64,000 nt of DNA from positions 3,245,001-3,309,000 of the forward strand of contig JAJTWR010000251.1 of NCBI GenBank assembly GCA_021613335.1. The letters are read 5' to 3'. The position numbers were made by a program, and so were the translations under genes. The notes under the pieces were generated by a model, which saw only the letters and a list, made by a program, of their open reading frames with translations, searched no databases and was not told the origin of the DNA. The stretch's first letter is position 1; each line of letters starts with the position of its first letter. Below, piece after piece: positions 1-8,900 of this stretch. This DNA comes from Whitmania pigra. Taxonomy: Eukaryota > Annelida > Clitellata > Hirudinida > Haemopidae.

Positions 1-420
1 CCATCGGTAGCATCAGCTCCAGGATAAACACCGTCCTCATCAAGTTGGAAGCCATGGAGAATGCCAAAGTCAAAAGAAGAGAGAACGTTGGCAGAGTCAT
101 CGATGACATTGCTGAGGTCAGTAAAACAGTTTATTGTTTTTAATGAGTTGTTAATGAATTGTTAATGGAGGTTTTTGATATTTTTTATCGAAACACAAAA
201 ACAAATACAATTTAGAATGAAAATTTCGAAATGAAATGGATCGTCTAAAGGAAAAACTATCGCTAGCGTACATTTAATAATCCATTAAAGCATTTTTGTT
301 TTTCTTCTCCAGAGTAACGATCTGACAGAGGACATGGCACAACAAGAGGTGGAAAAAGTCGTCGGCGAGGAATTCGAACGCTGGCAGAAGGAACCATTTG
401 CCAAGAACAGAATCATTTGA
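1..420 (+). CDS. PKD2: Polycystin-2 (TRPP2), C-terminal end, partial
   Basis: These are the last two coding exons of a polycystin-2 ion channel gene that begins outside the window. Exon 3-116 is read from base 3 and ends at a GT donor at 117. The intron is 117-312 and the final exon 313-420 ends in TGA; the junction is phase 0. The joined tail (about 73 residues) begins [18 protein letters not shown] and continues [18 protein letters not shown]. This matches the cytoplasmic C-terminal coiled coil of animal PKD2 (family pattern IGSIvskIdavivKLE-MErAKlKRRe), including the following E-rich stretch ending EFERW. In the family this coiled coil drives trimerisation and pairing with polycystin-1. 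The channel conducts cations in cilia and ER. The protein stops soon after the conserved EELERW-like segment, so it lacks the long serine-rich tail of vertebrate PKD2. A possible poly(A) signal AATAAA is at 701-706. Confidence 0.88.
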
Positions 421-1097
421 AGTTGAGAACTTCAGGAAGAAAACATTTTCAATGACATCTGACATTTTTATTTGAAACTTTCATTCGTCGAAGTTAATCC
501 CAAGAAGGTTAAAATGTTACTATTTAAAAATTTATATTTGAAATATTCGCAAATATCACAGGCTTGCAACTCTAAGAATGTCCTTAGGATAATCGTTGTC
601 ATCATTGATTAAGCTCTGACGATATGCTATATAAAAAGAACTATGAACCTGGAAGCGAAAAGATACCGGACAGACAGACCTCTTCCCCATAGATTGGGAT
701 AATAAAGATATTAAACTAAGCATTTTGTTACTAACAGATTTTCCAACTCATTTCTTGCATTTTAATCGAAAAAAATGCGTAGCTAATCAATGGGACAGGA
801 TCGTCTCAGTGATCTTGCTCTGCTTAGTATAGAAAGAGAAACGCTTGAGAAAACAGACTTTGATGACGTTATTGATCAGTTTGCAACTGTTAAATCAAGA
901 AAAATAAATCTATTTTAGACAGTATTAGACTACTATGCATGTAAATCATCTTAGACTGTGACTGATTGGGTGAAGCATGCGCTACTATTTGTAGAACTTT
1001 TTTCACTTTTAAATGGATGCCTTGTGCCATTAAAATTTGATTTTTATTTCAATTTCAAATTTAGTGTAATACAGTAAGATTAAATATATAGACATGG
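421..1097. other. 3' flank of PKD2, non-coding
   Basis: AT-rich sequence after the PKD2 stop codon. An AATAAA at 701-706 lies 281 bases downstream of the stop and could be its poly(A) signal. No ORF with recognisable content is seen. Confidence 0.5.
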
Positions 1098-1156
1098 AAA
1101 AGGGCGCCAATTCTATAGTTTGCCCCCGGGCGCAAAATACCCAGGCTACGCCTCTG
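1098..1156 (-). mobile_element. Solo transposon end, hAT-like inverted terminus
   Basis: Read on the minus strand from 1156, the sequence begins CAGAGGCGTAGCCTGGG and continues through a GC-rich GCGCCCGGGGGC block. CAG-G-GCGTAGCC is a common terminal inverted repeat start of invertebrate hAT-type DNA transposons. I could not find the matching opposite end or a target-site duplication nearby, so this is probably a truncated copy. The family assignment rests on the terminal motif alone. Confidence 0.4.
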
Positions 1157-1768
1157 GCGTGCGATTGATTTTGTCGAATTAAAAGCAACAGATTACGTTA
1201 CAAAATCTAAAAATTATTCTGAAGATATATTTAATGCCTGTTTTAAGAACTGTTGGTACTTGATTGATGAATACGAATGCTTCAGCGATCTTATGAAGCT
1301 CATCGACAGAAGACATTGCAATGATATCGAACCATATATATCGAATGATACAAATTGTCCGCAAACAAATGATCAGGAAATATGTGATAGCATCAGGAAC
1401 TCGACGAACTGCGAAGATGAAATTGATTATACTATCTAGAAACATCTCGTTTATGATGATTTCCTCAAAACTTTATATGTATAAAGTTTGTGCCGACTGG
1501 AACGAATTATTTATAAAAAAAAATAGAAGGAATCACCAATGAAGTAGAAGAATTCCATGTAAATTGTAAGATTGAGATGGGTGCTTAAATTATGAAGCGT
1601 TTCTTTGATTCAACGCATCAAAACCGTTTACAGTGGTGGTTTCAAACCATGATTAAAAAATGTCCCTTTTTGGTTGTGTCAAAGTACCACGAAAATATGA
1701 TTAACGATTTAATTAGGATGTTTAATGGAGAAGAAATTGATGATGTAACGAGGGAAAAACTTTATTTC

Positions 1769-1776
1769 GTCATATG
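1769..1776. repeat. Target-site duplication, left
   Basis: GTCATATG directly abuts the left terminus of the hAT element; the identical 8 bp is found at 2917-2924. Confidence 0.85.
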
Positions 1777-2916
1777 CAGAGATGGGCTTTAACTACTTAA
1801 AAAGTAGTAAACTACTTTTATAAAAAAAAAAGTAACTATTTTTTAGTTAGTAACTATTTGTTAACTACTTTTTAAATAAGTAGTTAGTAACTACTTGCAT
1901 AGTAGTTAACTACTTTTTAACTATTTTTTAACTACTTTTCAGTTGAAATTTGATAAAATTAATCTGGACAACTGAACAAGACATGATTATTATTTATTTA
2001 CAGTAGCGTAACATAATCAACAAAATTTTATTGTCCAAATTAATAAAAACAGAAGCATACAATGGATGTTTTAGGCGATCTCTTAAAAAAAATCATCATG
2101 TCGATATGATTATCCTATAATTTACATCGTCTGTTACATAAAACCTGCTCTGCTACACTAAAAGTCTTTCAACTGCTGCCGAACTTGATGAATGCAGCAC
2201 AAACAGTTGGATAATTAAGTAGACTTTGTACATTCCTTGCAGAGTTTGATAAATAATAGAATGTAAGTATTGCATAAGTGAATTGTAATTTAGAAGTAGA
2301 ATGATTATTGCTGACATTATGTGTTTTAAAACAGAGAAGGTACTTTAGCTGAATGTCTCCATCAACTAGCTGAGGAAAAATTGCATAACCAGAATTATGT
2401 GACATGGAATGTTTTGTAACTTTTCAATCTACGAATCAAAACAAGTCGAAGGCTTTCCTAATGTCAGAAGCTTTTGATTGTCATTCTTAGATTGATGGTC
2501 GATTGTGAGCTGAACATTTTTTCTTGATAGCTTTTCAGAGTCATTGGACAACTAATATCAGGAATGATGTTGGAGAATAAAACTTACAGATTGTTACCAA
2601 AATGGTTAGTCAGAGTTTTAGGCGCTCGATTACGTCTCACAATTTATATGAAACGTTTTCAAAATACGGCTACTAAGTAATAATTCAGAAGTGAAAAATG
2701 GCGGTAGTAAGCAAAATTTGAAATCAAATAAACTAAGCTTATAAAGTGATGTACCAAATTGTAATATTGGAAAAAATTATTTTTGTTCATTTATTTTAAA
2801 ATTTTAACATTTTATTAAAAGCAGTTAAAAAGTTAACTACTATTTTTAAACTACTTTTTTAAGAACTATCGCAGTTAATAAAGAAACTACTTATAGTTAG
2901 CAACTACCCATCTCTG
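1777..2916 (-). mobile_element. hAT-superfamily DNA transposon, degenerate
   Basis: The element is 1140 bp. It starts CAGAGATGGG (1777-1786) and ends with the exact inverse CCCATCTCTG (2907-2916). It is flanked by a perfect 8-bp duplication GTCATATG (1769-1776 and 2917-2924), the target-site size of hAT elements. Many AACTACTT-type subterminal repeats lie just inside both ends. On the minus strand, 2405-2150 encodes a decayed hAT transposase C-terminal (dimerisation) region: SLLNYPTVCAAFIKFG followed, after a one-base frameshift, by AVERLFSVAE, the hallmark hATC motif. The rest of the transposase is missing or unreadable, so the copy is non-autonomous. It lies inside the cysteine-rich ORF remnant. 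Confidence 0.87.
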
Positions 2917-2924
2917 GTCATATG
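2917..2924. repeat. Target-site duplication, right
   Basis: GTCATATG directly abuts the right terminus of the hAT element and copies 1769-1776. Confidence 0.85.
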
Positions 2925-3204
2925 CAATAGTCAAGAAAAAGCTAAGGATTTCCAGGAAATTTTTTGTAAATAGTTATGTTTCGAATTGGATGAAGTATTA
3001 TTTGGAAGCTCATAAAAAATCTTAAAAATGTGTTTTTGCTTTACAAAAAAAGGTAGAATTTAAATGCCAGAAATCATAAAATAATAAAAAATTTCTTTCA
3101 TAAAACAGCTATTTAATATGAAGTCATAATCCTATTTTTCTATTATTTCAAAATATCTTTTGTGCATCACAAAAATAATGTTATTAAAAAGTCTATCTAG
3201 AAAC

Positions 3205-3391
3205 CTCTGGTATTTTTTTAATGAATGCGAATGCTTTAACGATCTTACGAAACTCATCAACAGAAGGCATTGCAATGATATCGAACCATACATATCGACT
3301 GATACAAATTGTCCATCTACAAATGATAGGTAAATATATAATACTATTAGGGACCCAACTAGTCGCGAATATGAAATTGATTATGGGTGAG
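3205..3391 (+). pseudogene. Decayed cysteine-rich ORF, copy 2
   Basis: This is a diverged direct repeat of 1249-1436. The translated frame reads NECECFNDLTKLINRRHCND then IEPYISTDTNCPSTND, matching copy 1 residue for residue over long stretches. It then hits a TAA at about 3331-3333, continues to align (TIRDPTSREYEIDY), and ends at TGA. Two of the later cysteines present in copy 1 are absent. Similarity at both DNA and protein level shows the two are duplicates. Copy 2 is clearly not translatable. Confidence 0.5.
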
Positions 3392-3420
3392 ATCAAATTA
3401 ACTCAATCAATTTTGAAAAG

Positions 3421-3530
3421 GGGCCGTCCATAGAGTACGTTACGCTCGAAGGGGAAGGGGGTCTAAGAAATCGTGATAGTTTGTTACACGGGGGAGAGGG
3501 GCAAACCTGTATGTGACGTCACACAAATTA
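3421..3530. repeat. Fragment of a dispersed repeat starting GGGCCGTCCATA
   Basis: The stretch begins GGGCCGTCCATAGAGTACGT and continues with two purine-rich blocks (AAGGGGGTC and GGGGGAGAGGGG) separated by TGTTACA. It ends in a GTGACGTCAC palindrome at about 3515-3524. This GGGCCGTCCATAAATTACGT-type signature recurs as a short, high-copy repeat in many invertebrate genomes. Only one end is visible and I cannot name the family. Confidence 0.4.
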
Positions 3531-4185
3531 AAGGTAATTAAGGTTTTTATCTGGAAATTATGATTTTTATATCGAAAATTTGTTTTAATCGTTTAATCAT
3601 TAAGCTAATTAGGGATGCCCGTAAATTTTCCATTTTAAAATACAAACCAACTTAAAACACGACTTCACCCTACCAATGGTGAGTGTTGAACATTTTTGTT
3701 CGAGTAGATTGGCCTTTTAGAGTTTTTTAAGTTAATGCTGGCTGTTTGTTAGAAATCGAGTAATTAATGGAAGGGTTTTTTTAAGGCTTTTTAGGATCTA
3801 ATTTGAAGAATTGACTTATAGGCATGGTTGAAATGATGATCGCTTCTCAATTTTGAAACATGAAATTTTATGATTTAAGCCCATTAATGCTTAATTTTAA
3901 GGCTTGCACATAAAAGTTTGTTTTAAAATAAGGCTAAAAATTTATGTCTCAGTTTGAATTATTTTTTTGACTTTTAGCACCACAAAGTATATCAAAGTTT
4001 TAAATAACTATAATTTTGCAGAATATTTAATTTCATGATGCGTAACTCCATATTAAATGGTCAAGAATTGAAGTATTGTACAAAAAAATATTTATAATAT
4101 GTATTTGTGCTTGCAACAAGATATAAAAATCAAGTGTTTCCCTTTTTGTAACTGTAAAAGAACAGATATTTTAAGTGATGGCTCA
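3531..4185. other. Non-coding AT-rich spacer
   Basis: No coding, RNA or repeat feature was recognised. The missing 5' part of the galactokinase pseudogene is not detectable here. Confidence 0.5.
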
Positions 4186-5690
4186 AGTTGCATGCATTTG
4201 AAAAGATGCAGACTGCCCAAAGGTGGTTGAAATCCCTGTGCCTTTGCTGCACAAACTGAACCCCGGTGTTCCCAAATGGACCAATACTGTCAAGGGTGTT
4301 TCTCCACCCCATTTAATGTTTCAGTTAGTTAATTAGTCTAATTTTGTTTAATTTGGACCTCTTGCAGAAGCTTTGAAATGTAAAAATTCAAATTAATTAC
4401 AACTAGGGAATTTATGAGTCCATAACATTTAGCTATTCTTGCATTCCATGACCGCATCATCTTTCAAACCATCCTCCTCAGAACTTGTTACATTTACTTT
4501 CCTTGAAATTGAGAGAAGCACAGACAAAGAGAAGAAGGCAGACCAAGAGTTCGGCCTCCCGTCCTACAGAATTACAAGCCAATTGATGCCATCCATTGGG
4601 CTGGAGGACCATTCCATCGCCATAAACTACAAGTTAGCATGTCAATTTTAGTGTTTAATGGCTGTCGAACTTATTTTTGAGTGATCCTTATGAGCTGAGC
4701 TTCCAGGCTCATAAACTGAGATGTTATACCCACAGCAATTAAGTCATTTCGGTGTGTTTCATTTGCTACGTTTATTATAGGAGCCTAATTTCAATTGATT
4801 AATTAAATTCCAGGTCTCAGGATGCAAGTCCCATCCTGTTCGACAATCCGGACCTGGCCATCCTCACCACGAACAGCACTGCCTCCTAGGCGGGCACTTA
4901 TAAGGTGCTCAATTGGATGAATCTTAATTGTAAGCAATAGTTCTTCTATGAATTGATTTTTATTCACTTGATTCTAAACTATTATCGTTGAAAATTATTT
5001 TAAATCATAAATAATATAGCAAAGCTGCACTGTAGTTTAACACTATTCCATTACATAATTCTGTCCATGTTGCAGCACTCACTATATTCATGTCAGATTG
5101 CTCCTACCTCCGTTGCTATCACGGAGTGTGGAAGGTACAAGGAGGCCTGCGAGGCAGTCGAGAAGAACTACAAGAAGTTTGGGGAGCTCATAACTCTCTG
5201 AGGTAATAAATAACATAAATAAACTTTGACATAAATTAAATTAATTGCTTGGCAATCACTTTATTTTAGTTGGAGCTTATAAAAATAATGACATTTATTG
5301 ACTCATTATCACCAACAGTCTTTCAGCTGCTACAATTTCTTGTTCTTTGATTTAGCAAATTTTATGAAGCTTCCAACAAACATCTGGTCGAGCTGGTTAC
5401 ACTAGCACGGGAGAAAGGGTTTACGGGTCAAAGATGGCCAGAGGTTGCTTCTCAGTCACCCTGCTGGAAAAGAAAAAAGTTGGAGATGTCATCAATCACA
5501 TCAAGGCCAGTTGGTTCTGCACTCGAGATATATTCTTGAAAGCCAAATTGCTTTATTAATACAGACGCCTAATTTAATGCCAACCTATAAGTTAAAATCG
5601 ACATTAACCCTGTCTTTTCCAGAATGGTTATCGGACTTGCTCCAAGTTGGAGTATCTGAAGGTTGGTGCTGGACTTAACAGCCTCATTTA
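4186..5690 (+). pseudogene. Galactokinase pseudogene (GHMP kinase family)
   Basis: Decayed exons of galactokinase appear in the correct order. At 4190-4300 the frame reads VVEIPVPLLHKLNPGVPKWT then NTVKG, matching the N-domain P-LSPGVPKWANYVKG segment. At 4465-4630 are SSELVTFTFLEI and, after frame changes, EFGLPSYRITSQLMPSIGLE, like SSSASLEVATYTFLE and AGMPCGIMDQFISVMGLEDH. At 4814-4905 is SPILFDNPDLAILTTNS (family SDPKLAVLITNSNVRH). At 5110-5200 is YKEACEAVEKNYKKFGELI, followed by the remnant of SHNSLR. At 5357-5520 is KFYEASNKHLVELV, then in another frame YGSKMARGCFSVTLLEKKKV (family YGSRMTGGGFGGCTVTLLE). A possible last exon lies at 5622-5690. Frameshifts, a TAG at 4887-4889, and loss of the glycine-rich phosphate-binding and GGGFGG motifs rule out a working kinase. 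Old introns persist, so this is a decayed gene and not a retrocopy. Confidence 0.75.
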
Positions 5691-5884
5691 TCGGCTGTTA
5701 ACGATCTTGAATTGTCATGGACACAATATTGATATTATAATCTGTGAAGGCAAACAAACGTCAATACACTTAGAAATAAATATATTCTTGAACATTCACT
5801 CAAACAAATTATAATCGACAATCTTTTGAAACATGAACATGAAATTGATGAATTGAAGACAGCATTTCTTGTGTCAATTCCCTT

Positions 5885-5950
5885 CTAAGAATTCATGTAG
5901 TCGGGGTGGGCCTTTTCACATCTTTTGCACTTCAGTACAGTGTTGAAGAG
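5885..5950 (-). other. Candidate terminal exon, unidentified
   Basis: On the minus strand a good acceptor (TTTATTTCAG) is followed by an open 22-codon stretch ending in TAG, encoding LFNTVLKCKRCEKAHPDYMNS with a C-x2-C pair. No upstream exon could be joined with confidence. It may be chance or part of a small gene. Confidence 0.2.
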
Positions 5951-8900
5951 CTGAAATAAATAACAAATCTCTTTAAGCATTTTAATGGAAATTTTTAAAC
6001 ATGAGAATAACAATAAAGTATCATCAAGATTGTTCCCTACTTTTGACTCTTGAAACTACTTTGGAGTGGAATTATTTGGAATCATTCCCCAGTTGACGCA
6101 TGCGAGCAAGTTATTCTCAGATTGCTTGCCTCTTAAACACAGTTGACAGTGTCGACAAGACGAGGTGCCGCTCAACAAAACCTCCTGGGTTAGCCAGCAG
6201 CCCGCTTTGATGTGAAATCGTCCTGAAGATGATTGATTTGAAAAAATTAAAACGAGCTCTGCACGAATCTTCGGGAAATGGAAGTATTACGCGAGGCCTT
6301 GGTTTGGGATGCATATTTTTTTAAAGATGCGGCCACCTTGCGAACTCGAGAAAAGTTATTATTTACGACTACAGACAAACGCATATCAGATTTTTTGGCT
6401 TTTTTGTAGGTTCCATCAGAATACTTGTAGACATCCCTTAATTAATTTTCAATTCCAATGTCTCTTGCAAACAGAACATCATTCATTAAAGTGCTAGGAA
6501 GACCTCAGACTAAAATCGCAAGCATCATCTACCCCATGCAAATGATGTAAAATTAAAACTTTCTTAGTTCACATTGTACTTGACGATGTAATAAAGTAAT
6601 AATCTAAGTCGCTATTTGAGCTTCTAAGTAGATTACTAAGTGAACGCGCAAATTAAAAGCTTAACAAGCCTCAATCAATGCAGAAAATACTAAAACCGGT
6701 CAATTTCGGCCGAATTCACATTAAACCACGCGAACCACACAAGTAACCCAAATTCATAGATTAGCTGGGTAGGGTCAATGTCTCCTTGTCACGACATGAC
6801 ATAGACGTCAAGAACCCACAAGAAGTTATAGCCTCAACCGCCCCTAAAGAATGCTGGAGCCCAGAGTCCAATAGCATTAAGAGGTAACCCCTTAACGGGT
6901 TTTCTTGAACTCTTCGCTTCACAGCTACCTTTGCCTCTCAATCTTAAATGCATTTTTGATGAAGTTTTACACAGAAATGGCTCTTTAATCGGTGAGATGA
7001 TTGAAGCGATAAGCGTCAATATTTGATCCGGATTTTCCAAAAATAGATTTAGCCTACTTTAAATGTAAGCTTAAAAAATTTTTAGTTTATGACAGGATTT
7101 AAAATATAAACGCATTTTACATTTTCTAAAAAAAAAAAAAGAGCACGTGCTATCCACCTTGGCAATTATATATCAGAGGCATTTGAAACAAAAAGGAAAA
7201 ATCAAAATCAACCTGGCATGCGAACCCAGGTGAACCAATCTAGCCCACAAGGGCAACCCCAAGGAAAGCAACAAATGGCTAAAGCGAGCCTACCCCACGC
7301 CCTGTTTCCACTTTGTTTTCCTCTCTTAGAATTCAACCACAAATTAATGAATTAAGAAAATCTCCCTCCCTCCTTCTACAAACTTGCTCATTGGAAAACA
7401 ATTTAGCACCCTAATTGCAGAGGAATGGAAAATACAGGATAACTCCAATCCCGAAGGACGTCCAGAATGATTAAGTCCGTTACCCCTTCACTCTCTCCCT
7501 CGTGGGCTTCACGCAAGGACGACTGAGGATATTAATGATCCCCTCCTCCCAAGCTGCTCACTCACAACGATCACACTCCGTTCGTAGCTCTCAATCACTT
7601 TCATTCAGCAAACTTATTTTAATCAAATTAAGTTTAATATAAATCCCCCAAACCACCGTAACAAATACTTTCATAGAATGAATTTAGATGATATAAAAGC
7701 CAGCTGGGAGGTCTAATCCAACCTTGTTATGAATAAAAAATCTATATCCAAATCGCCACTTCATTGTTTGCGTTCTCGTTTTCCAATCCTATTTTTGGTG
7801 CCAAGTTCTAGGCTAGCATTGGAGGTCACTGCCCATCAAAAAACAAGACATAATCGAAACATCGTGTAGCAACGGAGGGTTCGCAAACAAATCCATTAAT
7901 TTCTAAATAAAGCTGCTTTTTCGGCCCTTTCACTGCATCTTAATCACTTCTGCCGGTGCAATGGAAAGATTATTTATCATTAAGAGGAATCTCAACAACG
8001 ACGCATTCGCAAAGAGGTCATCGCAAAACATCTTCCAAGAGATCTTTCCGACCGATAACCCACATAGCTGGCTTTCGTCATTCATTAAATCTCAATCTAA
8101 CATTGACCTAGACGTTTTTTACATAAAAAAAAAGGTTGGCAGAGAAATACTCATTAAGCAGGATTGCTTCATACAAAAATGTTCGGCATTTTGAAGATAA
8201 CATGAAAGTTAACATGGTAAATTTAAAAACTCTCTTTAAAAACTAACGACGCTTTTCCAGAATTAGGATCTTAATTCACTTTTAATGCCAGTGTTTTCAG
8301 GAGCAAACAAATTGAAACGCGCACGCCAGAGTACAGGCCTTTCAGTCCACACGAGTGGGTGATGTTTACCATTCTGAGGTCCTTCTGTCGAATCTGAGGA
8401 GTACTGAAGCCCAGAAACCGTGTTTTCCCATCTTGCGTGCTTCAAGATTGGTTTCCGTTCATCATTTATTTCGAGAATTGGGTCGTCATTCGCAGGTCGA
8501 TAAAGTTTTGTCATAATCAGCATGCAACTTCCAAAAATAGATTTCGAGTTCTTCAATAGCACTGTAATGCACGTGTGCAACAGCCGTAGCACGACTAAAT
8601 GATTAGATCACTGCAATAACAGGGTTCGAATGCGCGCTGTCAGGGCCAAACCCACTGCTGTTACAAGGATTTTCGTGTCTATGCCATTTTGCTTTTAGCA
8701 TCGTCGGATGAATTCAGAGTAAGGGTGCCGTTTCGGTTGCTTCATGGTGGAGTTGATGAGAAGCAACAATCATCCGATACGAAAGTGCACTTTCGTTTTC
8801 TATCTAACTTAGCAAGAGGTGAACAAATAGATCCGCTCTTTAGAATTCTAGTTAAAAAGGACCAAATTCCAACCTTTATAAACTTGCACTGATTCAACAT
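5951..8900. other. Intergenic DNA with unassigned short ORFs
   Basis: This stretch is less AT-rich than its surroundings and looks like old repeat sequence. Open frames of 60-109 codons occur at 6117-6314 (-), 7961-8194 (+), 8263-8592 (-) and 8689-8892 (+). None shows a recognisable motif or a convincing splice partner. A 16-bp perfect palindrome lies at 8780-8795. Confidence 0.4.
8780..8795. repeat. Perfect 16-bp palindrome inside a larger imperfect hairpin
   Basis: CGAAAGTGCACTTTCG is self-complementary. Just upstream, GTTGCTTC (about 8738-8745) is the exact inverse complement of GAAGCAAC (about 8760-8767), giving a second small stem. The region may form nested hairpins. Function unknown. 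Confidence 0.55.

Larger units (their letters stand above)
1155..2990 (+). pseudogene. Decayed cysteine-rich ORF, copy 1, interrupted by a hAT transposon
   Basis: An open frame runs from about 1155 to a TAG at 1436-1438. It encodes about 90 residues with eight cysteines (for example NACFKNCWYLIDEYECF and RRHCNDIEPYISNDTNC), a spacing typical of a secreted or extracellular domain. No family was recognised. Further in-frame stops follow. A second open stretch at 1592-1776 (MKRFFDSTHQNRLQWW...) is broken by a hAT insertion at 1777-2916, and reading resumes on the far side at 2925 as CNSQEKAKDFQEIFCK. The start has no obvious ATG and no splice structure can be proved, so it is called a pseudogene or decayed repeat-borne ORF. 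A related copy lies at 3205-3391. Confidence 0.45.

Noticed and set aside
7215..7275. tRNA or SINE-like sequence (minus strand CCTGGGTTCGCATGCCAGG)
   Set aside because: It has a box-B-like hairpin, but the loop is too long and no acceptor, D or anticodon arms can be formed; no second copy was seen.
8600..8660. AGGGTTCGAATGC, tRNA T-arm look-alike
   Set aside because: The flanks do not pair as a T stem and no cloverleaf is possible.
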